Source: Acidocella sp. (GTDB taxonomy: Bacteria > Pseudomonadota > Alphaproteobacteria > Acetobacterales > Acetobacteraceae). From it: a stretch of 9,136 nucleotides of DNA. Position numbers and translations under genes: made by a program. The stretch is from contig JAQNCU010000095.1 in the NCBI GenBank assembly GCA_029077775.1, forward strand, positions 1 to 9,136, in the 5' to 3' direction. The notes under the pieces are model-generated. The model did no database searches. It had not been told where the DNA came from and saw nothing but the letters and a program-made list of their open reading frames with translations. Positions 1-5,004 of the stretch are shown here, piece after piece. Numbering within the stretch: the stretch's first letter is position 1; each line of letters opens with the position of its first letter.

Positions 1-149
1 CCATCGAGCGTCATCATCCGACCATGGCTGTCGGTCTCGAAGATGGCGATGTCCTGAAACGGACTTTTGACGCGCGCCAATTGCCGCACAAAACGGAAAC
101 GCTGACCCCAATCCTCGTAGAGCGTTTCATTCAACCAGGTATCGGTCAT
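1..149 (-). CDS. speE: Spermidine synthase, N-terminal part (cut by window edge)
   Basis: Spermidine synthase transfers the aminopropyl group of decarboxylated AdoMet to putrescine. Only the first 49 codons are inside the window. The protein begins MTDTWLNETLYEDWGQ and continues through an IFETDSHGRMMTLDG segment, which matches the N-terminal beta-strand region of bacterial SpeE (the W-x-N/E-x-L-Y entry and the I-x-I-F-E-T...L-x-L-D-G hairpin). The methyltransferase-like catalytic domain lies beyond the edge. The ATG at 149 is preceded by AAGGA six bases upstream, a good ribosome binding site. It lies directly downstream of speD on the same strand, which supplies its co-substrate, so the pair is the usual speD-speE unit. 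A hairpin plus T-run lies between the two genes (see separate entry). Confidence 0.88.
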   Translation of the reverse strand, partial: MTDTWLNETLYEDWGQRFRFVRQLARVKSPFQDIAIFETDSHGRMMTLD

Positions 150-169
150 AGGAGATCCTTATCACTTGC

Positions 170-198
170 AAAAAAGCCGGAGGTTTCCACCCCCGGCT
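170..198 (-). terminator. Rho-independent terminator-like hairpin between speD and speE
   Basis: Read on the minus strand, a nine-pair stem (AGCCGGGGG with CCTCCGGCT, one G-T wobble) encloses a six-base loop and is followed at once by six T residues. This is the textbook form of an intrinsic terminator. It ends only about 20 bases before the speE start and lies inside what should be a speD-speE transcript, so partial readthrough or attenuation of speE is a reasonable inference. Confidence 0.7.
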
Positions 199-202
199 CA
201 CC

Positions 203-232
203 CTGCCCGCCGCGCTAAGAGCCAGCGGGCAG
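203..232 (-). other. Perfect 8-bp stem-loop just after the speD stop codon
   Basis: CTGCCCGC and GCGGGCAG form a perfect eight-base inverted repeat with a 14-base loop, beginning two bases after the speD stop. It has no T-run of its own and sits immediately upstream of the terminator hairpin at 170-198. It could protect the speD 3' end or be an alternative fold that affects the terminator. No function can be proven from sequence. Confidence 0.45.
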
Positions 233-234
233 CT

Positions 235-687
235 TTAGGCGACGAGACCGCGCCTTTGTTCATCCACTTGCACGGTACACGGCCCGAAAGCGGCCTGTAG
301 GTAGGGGATGACCTTATAGGGGTCGCAGACGCCGCACATGAACACGTCAAGCGCGGCAAAGTTGCGCTCAGGCCAAGTGTGGATTGAAATATGGCTCTCT
401 GCCAGAACGACCACGCCGCTGACGCCGCCATTTGGCGTAAAATGGTGAAAATGGCTGTGCAGGATGGTGGCACCAGCCTCCAGCGCGCCCGCGCACAGGG
501 TTTTGTCGATCAGTTCAGGGCTATCAAGATGGCTTGCCCCCCACAGATCGATCAAAAGATGCATACCAGCGAATTTCTGGCCGTCACGCTCGACAAAATA
601 ATCCTTAGGCGGCTCCACGGAGAGCGTAATCGTCTGGTTTTCGCTCGGAGTCTCCGAGACCATCCCCAGTCGGGCAAGTGCGTTCAT
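235..687 (-). CDS. speD: S-adenosylmethionine decarboxylase proenzyme (SpeD)
   Basis: AdoMet decarboxylase makes decarboxylated AdoMet, the aminopropyl donor for spermidine. The 150-residue product carries the self-cleavage motif LAESHISIHTWPE (residues 95-107). Cleavage between E97 and S98 would turn S98 into the pyruvoyl cofactor. H103 and C118 (in FMCG) sit 5 and 20 residues after the serine, the same spacing as S63/H68/C83 of the Thermotoga enzyme, so the catalytic set is complete. Relative to that short bacterial form there is an N-terminal extension of roughly 35 residues. The ATG at 687 is chosen over an in-frame TTG five codons upstream (702) because a GAGGGGG ribosome binding site lies six bases before the ATG and would fall inside the longer version. 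speE follows on the same strand. Confidence 0.95.
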   Translation of the reverse strand: MNALARLGMVSETPSENQTITLSVEPPKDYFVERDGQKFAGMHLLIDLWGASHLDSPELIDKTLCAGALEAGATILHSHFHHFTPNGGVSGVVVLAESHISIHTWPERNFAALDVFMCGVCDPYKVIPYLQAAFGPCTVQVDEQRRGLVA

Positions 688-733
688 TTCGAACCCCCTC
701 AACTAGTAGACAGCCTGTAGAACACGGCACCGC

Positions 734-791
734 GCCATGCCCCCCTGGGCCAAGAGCGGCGGCTTATGAGGCCATACCCCCCGGGGCGCAA
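734..791. repeat. Imperfect direct repeat upstream of speD
   Basis: Two copies of a roughly 20-base element lie in the same orientation at 734-753 and 771-791. On the plus strand they share GCCAT-(G/A)-CCCCCC-(T/G)-GGG, 14 of 16 aligned bases, and both continue to a CAA end. They lie 47-104 bases before the speD start, and the distal copy overlaps a possible promoter. Duplicate binding sites for a regulator would look like this, but chance similarity of G/C runs is also possible. Confidence 0.4.
763..791 (-). promoter_or_regulatory. speD: Possible sigma70-type promoter for speD
   Basis: On the minus strand TTGCGC (786-791) and CATAAG (763-768) are separated by 17 bases. The match to TTGACA/TATAAT is partial, the spacing is ideal, and the resulting leader would be about 70 bases. 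The call is weak because the spacer is very GC-rich. Confidence 0.22.
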
Positions 792-916
792 TAGGTTTTT
801 CGGCAAAAGATTGTGAAATTTTTACCGCAGGTCTGGCCCGGCGACCGGCGCACGACCCGGCGGGTGCTCAAAATATGACAAGGCGAGGACGGCCGAGGTG
901 GGAACGACGATTGCAT

Positions 917-945
917 TGACGAGGGGAATATGCCCAACATCGTCA
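917..945 (+). other. Stem-loop in the leader of the ABC ATPase gene
   Basis: TGACGA (917-922) and TCGTCA (940-945) are a perfect inverted repeat, with an inner GGG/CCC pairing inside it. The hairpin ends 35 bases before the ATPase start. A six-codon mini-ORF (930-950) with a GAGG just upstream starts inside the hairpin. Together these could be a leader element, but each is short enough to arise by chance. Confidence 0.25.
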
Positions 946-980
946 TGTAAAATGCGGAAAATCGAAGGACAACTTCTGAA

Positions 981-1766
981 ATGTCAGACCACACCGCCCC
1001 CGCCACCGCACTGATTGTGGAAGACATCCACAAAAGCTTTGGTCCTGTGGAGGTGCTGAAAGGTGTTTCGGTCACCGCGAACGACCATGACGTGATCGCC
1101 ATTCTTGGGTCCTCCGGGTCCGGCAAAAGCACATTTTTACGCTGCATCAACCTTCTGGAGATGCCAGACAGGGGGCGGGTGCGCATTAAAGGCGAGCTGA
1201 TCGAGATGACTGACGGGAAAAAATCCCGTGGTGCGGCTAACCCGAAACAGATCGAAAGGCTGCGGTCCAGGCTGGCAATGGTGTTTCAGCAATTCAACCT
1301 GTGGGCGCATATGACGGTTCTGCAGAACGTGATCGAGGCACCGATCCATGTTCTGGGGCTTGACCGGAAAACAGCGATCGCGCGGGCCGAGGCGATGCTT
1401 GAGAAAGTTGGGCTTTCCGCCAAGCACCATGCCTATCCCGCACAGCTTTCCGGCGGCCAGCAGCAGCGCGTGGCGATTGCCCGTGCATTGGCAATGGAGC
1501 CCGATGTGCTGCTGTTCGACGAGCCGACATCGGCACTGGACCCTGAATTGGTGGGCGAAGTTTTAAAAGTAATGCGTGATTTAGCAAAAGAGGGGCGCAC
1601 CATGCTGGTGGTGACCCACGAGATGGGATTTGCCCGTGAGGTTGCAAGCCGCGTGATGTTTTTGCATAAAGGACAGACTGAGGAAGAGGGTCGGCCCGAG
1701 GATATGTTCACCAACCCTCAATCACCACGGTTCAGGCAGTTTTTGTCGAGTACACTTAAACATTGA
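981..1766 (+). CDS. Polar amino acid ABC transporter ATP-binding protein (HisP/GlnQ family)
   Basis: This is the cytoplasmic ATPase of an amino acid uptake ABC importer. The 261-residue protein has every nucleotide-binding motif: Walker A GSSGSGKST (43-51), Q-loop in VFQQFNLW (101-108), signature LSGGQQQR (156-163), Walker B VLLFDEP (176-182), D-loop SALD (184-187) and the switch histidine H213 in THEMGF. The insertion before the Q-loop and the FNLWAHMTVLQN stretch are typical of the HisP/OccP/GlnQ branch, and the length is normal for it. The ATG at 981 is preceded by GAAGGA at a rather long 11-base spacing. No permease or periplasmic binding protein is visible on either side (speD diverges upstream, a receiver gene follows), so the partners must be encoded elsewhere. 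The exact amino acid substrate cannot be read from the sequence. Confidence 0.93.
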   Translation: MSDHTAPATALIVEDIHKSFGPVEVLKGVSVTANDHDVIAILGSSGSGKSTFLRCINLLEMPDRGRVRIKGELIEMTDGKKSRGAANPKQIERLRSRLAMVFQQFNLWAHMTVLQNVIEAPIHVLGLDRKTAIARAEAMLEKVGLSAKHHAYPAQLSGGQQQRVAIARALAMEPDVLLFDEPTSALDPELVGEVLKVMRDLAKEGRTMLVVTHEMGFAREVASRVMFLHKGQTEEEGRPEDMFTNPQSPRFRQFLSSTLKH

Positions 1767-1833
1767 GGTAAATTCGAAAGCTGACGCGACATTAGCGAAA
1801 TAAACAAAACATTATTTTATTATCAGAATGAAC

Positions 1834-1859
1834 AAAATTCACGCTGATCGTGAAATTTT
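1834..1859. repeat. AT-rich inverted repeat between the ATPase and receiver genes
   Basis: AAAATTCACG and CGTGAAATTTT flank a five-base centre. The inner six pairs (TTCACG/CGTGAA) are perfect and the outer A/T part continues after a one-base bulge. It lies in the 128-base gap 1767-1894, which is strikingly AT-rich for this genome. It could be an operator for the receiver gene 36 bases downstream or a weak terminator for the ATPase gene. The sequence does not decide between these. Confidence 0.4.
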
Positions 1860-1894
1860 AAAGTAACGTAAGCTTGTAAAAATAGGCTTGTGGA

Positions 1895-2284
1895 ATGAAG
1901 CAGCCAGATAGCGGTGCACAAAAAATTCCCTGTGTATTGCTGGTAGAAGATGAAGCCGAGATAAGGTCTTTGCTCGCCGATGAGATAAGGGCCGCAGGTG
2001 TGTTCGTGGTGGAACACACAAACGCAGACGAAGCCTGGGATTTTTTGCAGTCCGGCGCGCGCGTGGACCTGGTGTTTTCGGATGTGAACATGCCGGGAAC
2101 GTTAGACGGTTTGACGCTGGTTCGGCTGATCAGAGCGCAAATGCCTGAGGTCAAGACCATTCTCACATCAGGCAATCTGGGGCCGCGCAACATCTCGGAT
2201 ATCGGCATTTATCTGCAAAAACCGTTCAGGATGCGTGTCGCGCTCAACCACGTGCTGAGCGGCCTTGGGCGGGATACGCTGTGA
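1895..2284 (+). CDS. Stand-alone response regulator receiver (REC) protein
   Basis: This is a single-domain phosphoacceptor of two-component signalling, 129 residues long, with no output domain. The CheY-like landmarks are all present: acidic pair in LVEDE (E18, D19), phospho-acceptor D63 in FSDVNMPG, S/T switch in LTSGN (T91/S92), and conserved K109 in LQKPF. The sequence is closest in feel to the alphaproteobacterial receivers that follow hybrid kinases. No histidine kinase is nearby, so the partner is elsewhere. The ATG at 1895 has only a weak purine stretch before it (GTGGA), so its translation initiation looks poor. It lies in its own plus-strand unit between an AT-rich upstream gap and the terminator at 2423-2452. 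Its role could be phosphotransfer, or acting as a phosphate sink. The domain call is firm and the pathway is unknown. Confidence 0.9.
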   Translation: MKQPDSGAQKIPCVLLVEDEAEIRSLLADEIRAAGVFVVEHTNADEAWDFLQSGARVDLVFSDVNMPGTLDGLTLVRLIRAQMPEVKTILTSGNLGPRNISDIGIYLQKPFRMRVALNHVLSGLGRDTL

Positions 2285-2307
2285 TGGGCGCCGGAGCACG
2301 AATAAAA

Positions 2308-2412
2308 GTTATTCGGAAAATAACCGCTTTTTAAAAAAAGCGGCGCAAAAATTTTTGTAACGCCAAGCCAAGGGCGTTGGCGGACCAAATGCCCATGACC
2401 CAGGGTTACAAA
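2308..2412. repeat. Cluster of nested inverted repeats in an intergenic region
   Basis: Within about 105 bases after the receiver gene lie GTTATT/AATAAC (2308-2324), CCGCTTTTT/AAAAAGCGG (2324-2343), a 12-base palindrome CAAAAATTTTTG (2346-2357), and an eight-base pair TTTGTAAC/GTTACAAA (2354-2361 with 2405-2412). The last pair encloses a smaller CGCCAA/TTGGCG hairpin (2361-2366 with 2377-2382). No convincing gene lies here. The arrangement could be a structured 3' end, a small RNA or a dispersed repeat. I cannot tell which without other copies to compare. Confidence 0.45.
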
Positions 2413-2422
2413 CGTCATCTTG

Positions 2423-2452
2423 CTTCTTTTTCTTCAGAAAAAGAAGGTTTTT
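2423..2452 (+). terminator. Rho-independent terminator after the receiver gene
   Basis: CTTCTTTTTC and GAAAAAGAAG form a perfect ten-pair stem with a four-base loop, followed by G and five T residues on the plus strand. It sits two bases beyond the 3' end of the converging pdxJ gene. On the minus strand no T-run follows, so it should act mainly on plus-strand transcripts. Confidence 0.7.
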
Positions 2453-2454
2453 GC

Positions 2455-3174
2455 CTACATGCGCGCGGCGCGCATCAGGCGTTTCATCTCGATGATCGCC
2501 GCGGGCAAGCCGGTGAGCAGGGCCTCGCCGATGAGGTAATGGCCGATGTTAAGCTCGCGCACCTCCGGCAGGGCGGCGATGGGGGTTACGTTGGCAAAAG
2601 TCAGTCCGTGGCCAGCATGGCATTCCAGGCCAAGCTCGGTGGTAAGGGCGGCGGCGGCGGCCAGGCGCGCGAGCTCGCCCGGCTTGTTGTTCGCATAGGC
2701 CCCGGTGTGAAGTTCCACCACCGCGGCCTTGATATAGGCGGCGGCGCGCAATTGCTCCGGGTCCGGGTCGATAAACAGCGAGACGACAATGTTGGCGCGG
2801 TTAAGCCGCGCGATCATGGGGGCGAGGCTGTTATGGCTGCCGATAACGTCCAGCCCGCCTTCGGTTGTCACCTCGGCACGGCGTTCCGGCACAATGCATA
2901 CACCGTGCGGTTTGAGCCTTGTGGCGATCTCGACCATTTCCTCGGTCGCGGCCATTTCCAGGTTGATCGGGGCCGCGAACCGGGCGCAGATTTTTTCGGC
3001 ATCCTCATCGCGGATATGGCGCCTGTCCTCACGCAAATGGATGGTGATACCATCCGCCCCGGCGGCGATGGCGGCTTCGGCCACCGTAAATGGGTCCGGG
3101 TGGGTGCCGCCGCGCGCGTTTCGGATGGTGGCGACATGGTCGATATTGACGCCAAGCCTGATATGCTGATCCAT
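2455..3174 (-). CDS. pdxJ: Pyridoxine 5'-phosphate synthase (PdxJ)
   Basis: PdxJ condenses 1-deoxyxylulose 5-phosphate with 3-amino-2-oxopropyl phosphate to give pyridoxine 5'-phosphate, the ring-forming step of the DXP-dependent vitamin B6 pathway. The 239-residue protein matches the family end to end: LGVNIDHVATIRNARG (8-22), GADGITIHLREDRRHI (39-54), NLEMAATEEM (71-80), EVTTEGGLDV (101-110), VELHTGAYA (153-161), AGHGLTF (187-193) and ELNIGHYLIG (207-216). H46, E73 and H189 correspond to the catalytic H45, E72 and H193 of the E. coli enzyme. The ATG lies one base after the lpd stop codon and has no clear Shine-Dalgarno of its own, so translation is probably coupled to lpd. The more common neighbours acpS, era or rnc are absent. 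Confidence 0.97.
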   Translation of the reverse strand: MDQHIRLGVNIDHVATIRNARGGTHPDPFTVAEAAIAAGADGITIHLREDRRHIRDEDAEKICARFAAPINLEMAATEEMVEIATRLKPHGVCIVPERRAEVTTEGGLDVIGSHNSLAPMIARLNRANIVVSLFIDPDPEQLRAAAYIKAAVVELHTGAYANNKPGELARLAAAAALTTELGLECHAGHGLTFANVTPIAALPEVRELNIGHYLIGEALLTGLPAAIIEMKRLMRAARM

Positions 3175-3175
3175 T

Positions 3176-4567
3176 TTATATATGTAGGGCGCGTCCGCCA
3201 GCCGCCAGGGCTGCTTCCTTCACGGCTTCGCTCAAAGTCGGGTGCGCATGACAGATGCGCGCCACATCCTCAGCCGAGGCGCCGAATTCCATGGCGGTGG
3301 TAAGCTCGGCGATCAAAGTGCCCGCATCCGGGCCGAGGATATGGGCGCCGAGGAGCCGGTCGGTGGTTTTATCCGAGAGAATTTTCACGAAACCATCGGT
3401 GTCGCCCATGGCGCGGGCGCGGCCATTGGCCATGAAGGGAAATTTGCCGACGGTGTATGCGATACCAGCTTCTTTCAGCTCATCCTCGGTTTTGCCCACG
3501 GCTGCCACCTCTGGCCAGGTGTAAACCACGCTGGGGATAGCGTCGTAATTCACATGACCAGCCTGGCCAGCGATGCGCTCAGCCAGGGCGACGCCCTCAT
3601 CCTCGGCCTTGTGCGCAAGCATCGGCCCGGCGATGACATCGCCAATGGCATAGATGCCAGGAATGTTGGTGGCGAAATGCGCGTCGGTGACAACGCGCTT
3701 GTGCTCATCCACGGCAACGCCCGCAGCGTCCAGGACCAGACCCTCGGTGTAAGCGTAGCGACCGATCGCCAGCAGCACGATATCGGCCGTGATGGTTTCG
3801 GCGGCACCGCCTTTGGCGGGCTCCACGGTCAGGGTGACTTCGGCTTTGTCCGTTATTGCACCAGTAACCTTGTGGCCGAGTTTGAATTTGATCCCCTGTT
3901 TGGCCAGAATTTTCTGGAACGCCAGGGCAATTTCGGTGTCGAGCCCGGGGGTGATACGGTCGAGATATTCGATGATTGTAACCTCCGCCCCTAGCCGCCG
4001 CCAGACACTGCCCAGTTCCAGCCCGATCACGCCGCCGCCGATGACCACAAGATGTCCCGGAACCTTATCCAGCTCCAAAGCGCCGGTGGAGGTCACGATC
4101 TGCGTCTCATCAACGGTCACGCCCTTTAGCGGCACCGATCCGCTGCCAGTGGCGATCACGATATGGGGGGCGGTGTAGGTTTGCCCCGCCACGTCGATCT
4201 CATGCGGGCCGGTGAAGCGCGCGGCACCTTTCAGCCAGGTGATTTTGTTCTTTTTGAACAGGAACTCCACACCCTTGGTGTTGGCACCCACCACTTCGGC
4301 TTTGCGGGCCTGCATCCGCGCGAGGTCAAGCTTGACCTCGTGCACGTTGATCCCGTGATCCTGCAAACCATGCGCTGCCTGGTGAAAAACCTCCGAGGAT
4401 TGCAGCAGGGCCTTCGAGGGGATGCAGCCTATGTTCAGGCAGGTACCCCCAAGGGTCTCGCGTTTTTCGACACAGGCGACCCGCAGCCCGAGCTGTGCGG
4501 CGCGAATGGCGCAAACATAGCCGCCGGGGCCGGAGCCGATGACGATGATGTCGAAGGTATCAGCCAT
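3176..4567 (-). CDS. lpd: Dihydrolipoyl dehydrogenase (E3 component)
   Basis: This FAD-dependent E3 reoxidises the dihydrolipoyl groups of 2-oxoacid dehydrogenase complexes or the glycine cleavage system, reducing NAD. The 463-residue protein has the FAD fold GSGPGG (11-16), the redox disulfide GGTCLNIGCIPSKALL (C43 and C48), an ATGS turn (139-142), the NAD fold VVIGGGVIGLELGS (174-187), the second FAD contact IYAIGDV (305-311) and the interface base HAHPTLSE (H442, E447). Length and active site are normal and complete. The frame is open upstream to 4636, but the ATG at 4567 is chosen because MADTFDIIVIGSGPGG is the family N-terminus and GAGG sits six bases before it. pdxJ follows after one base. 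No E1 or E2 gene is in the window, so the partner complex is not defined here. Confidence 0.96.
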   Translation of the reverse strand: MADTFDIIVIGSGPGGYVCAIRAAQLGLRVACVEKRETLGGTCLNIGCIPSKALLQSSEVFHQAAHGLQDHGINVHEVKLDLARMQARKAEVVGANTKGVEFLFKKNKITWLKGAARFTGPHEIDVAGQTYTAPHIVIATGSGSVPLKGVTVDETQIVTSTGALELDKVPGHLVVIGGGVIGLELGSVWRRLGAEVTIIEYLDRITPGLDTEIALAFQKILAKQGIKFKLGHKVTGAITDKAEVTLTVEPAKGGAAETITADIVLLAIGRYAYTEGLVLDAAGVAVDEHKRVVTDAHFATNIPGIYAIGDVIAGPMLAHKAEDEGVALAERIAGQAGHVNYDAIPSVVYTWPEVAAVGKTEDELKEAGIAYTVGKFPFMANGRARAMGDTDGFVKILSDKTTDRLLGAHILGPDAGTLIAELTTAMEFGASAEDVARICHAHPTLSEAVKEAALAAGGRALHI

Positions 4568-4607
4568 AATTCGCCTCATACAAGCCTGGGTGAAAGTCTT
4601 GCCACGG

Positions 4608-4636
4608 CTCTTAGACCTGCTTTCGATACCAGGCAA
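4608..4636 (-). promoter_or_regulatory. lpd: Possible promoter for lpd-pdxJ
   Basis: TTGCCT (4631-4636) and TAAGAG (4608-4613) on the minus strand are 17 bases apart, with the -10-like element about 40 bases before the lpd start. The hexamer matches are partial (4/6 and 3/6), so this is only a candidate. Confidence 0.3.
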
Positions 4637-4756
4637 TTAAGAGGCAATGCGCGCGGCTTTGTGTGGTGCGTGGCGGCGAATTAATGATGACCGCCCTTCT
4701 AACGGCCCGCCGGGCACACGACGTTAACAAGGTGAGATCATTTCGTGGAGGAAAGA

Positions 4757-4930
4757 ATGTCGTTGATTTTGATTATTATCCTGTTTTTTCTGATATTCGG
4801 CGGTGGCGGCGGGTATTATGCCCATCGTAGCTATGGCGGCCGGGGCTCCGGCAGTGTTTTGGGCCTCGTGCTTATTGTACTGGTCGTGGTCTGGCTGTTC
4901 GGCGGTTTCGGCCCGGGTTACGTGCATTAG
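4757..4930 (+). CDS. Small glycine-rich membrane protein (DUF3309-like)
   Basis: This is a 57-residue hydrophobic peptide with two predicted membrane segments, roughly residues 3-14 (LILIIILFFLIF) and 34-48 (VLGLVLIVLVVVWLF). A Gly/Tyr/Arg-rich linker (GGGGGYYAHRSYGGRGSGS) joins them and a short GGFGPGYVH tail follows. The two-helix MSL-start layout with a Gly-rich middle resembles the small DUF3309 family of proteobacterial membrane peptides, whose function is unknown. A GGAGG five bases before the ATG at 4757 fixes the start. An in-frame GTG at 4745 would contain that ribosome binding site and is rejected. It is divergent from lpd and lies 74 bases before the aminotransferase gene. The strong ribosome binding site supports real translation despite the small size. 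Confidence 0.72.
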   Translation: MSLILIIILFFLIFGGGGGYYAHRSYGGRGSGSVLGLVLIVLVVVWLFGGFGPGYVH

Positions 4931-4945
4931 CTTAATTGGCTAATG

Positions 4946-4972
4946 GCAAGTCGGGTGTTCAGCCCGGCTTGC
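4946..4972 (+). other. Strong stem-loop between the membrane peptide and aminotransferase genes
   Basis: GCAAGTCGGG and CCCGGCTTGC pair over ten positions (one T-G) around a seven-base loop, 15 bases after the small-protein stop. No T-run follows, so it is not a classical terminator. A smaller CATTAG/CTAATG hairpin lies just before it at 4925-4945. It may stabilise the 3' end of the short upstream message or limit readthrough into the next gene. Confidence 0.45.
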
Positions 4973-5004
4973 GCCGCCCTGGCGGGCACGTCTATGCGTG
5001 CTCT

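Noticed and set aside
901..935. GGAAC element as a general-stress (EcfG) promoter for the ABC ATPase
   Set aside because: No matching CGTT-type -10 element lies 16-17 bases downstream of GGAAC at 901, so only half of the motif is present.
764..1186. 140-codon minus-strand frame over the speD/ATPase intergenic region
   Set aside because: Much of it is antisense to the ATPase gene. The intergenic remainder shows no family motif and no convincing start, so I do not call it a gene.
2209..2418. 69-codon minus-strand frame across the hairpin-rich gap
   Set aside because: It overlaps the inverted repeats and the receiver 3' end, has no ribosome binding site and no recognisable domain. The repeats explain the region better.
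2377..3303. 308-codon open frame on the plus strand
   Set aside because: It lies antisense to pdxJ, whose protein is a full-length match to a known enzyme. The product is low-complexity Gly/Arg/His-rich and resembles no family, as expected for an antisense frame in GC-rich DNA.
4936..5004. N-terminal extension of the aminotransferase from a TTG at 4936
   Set aside because: The added residues are atypical for the family, the region forms a strong hairpin, and the family N-terminus begins at the ATG at 5005.
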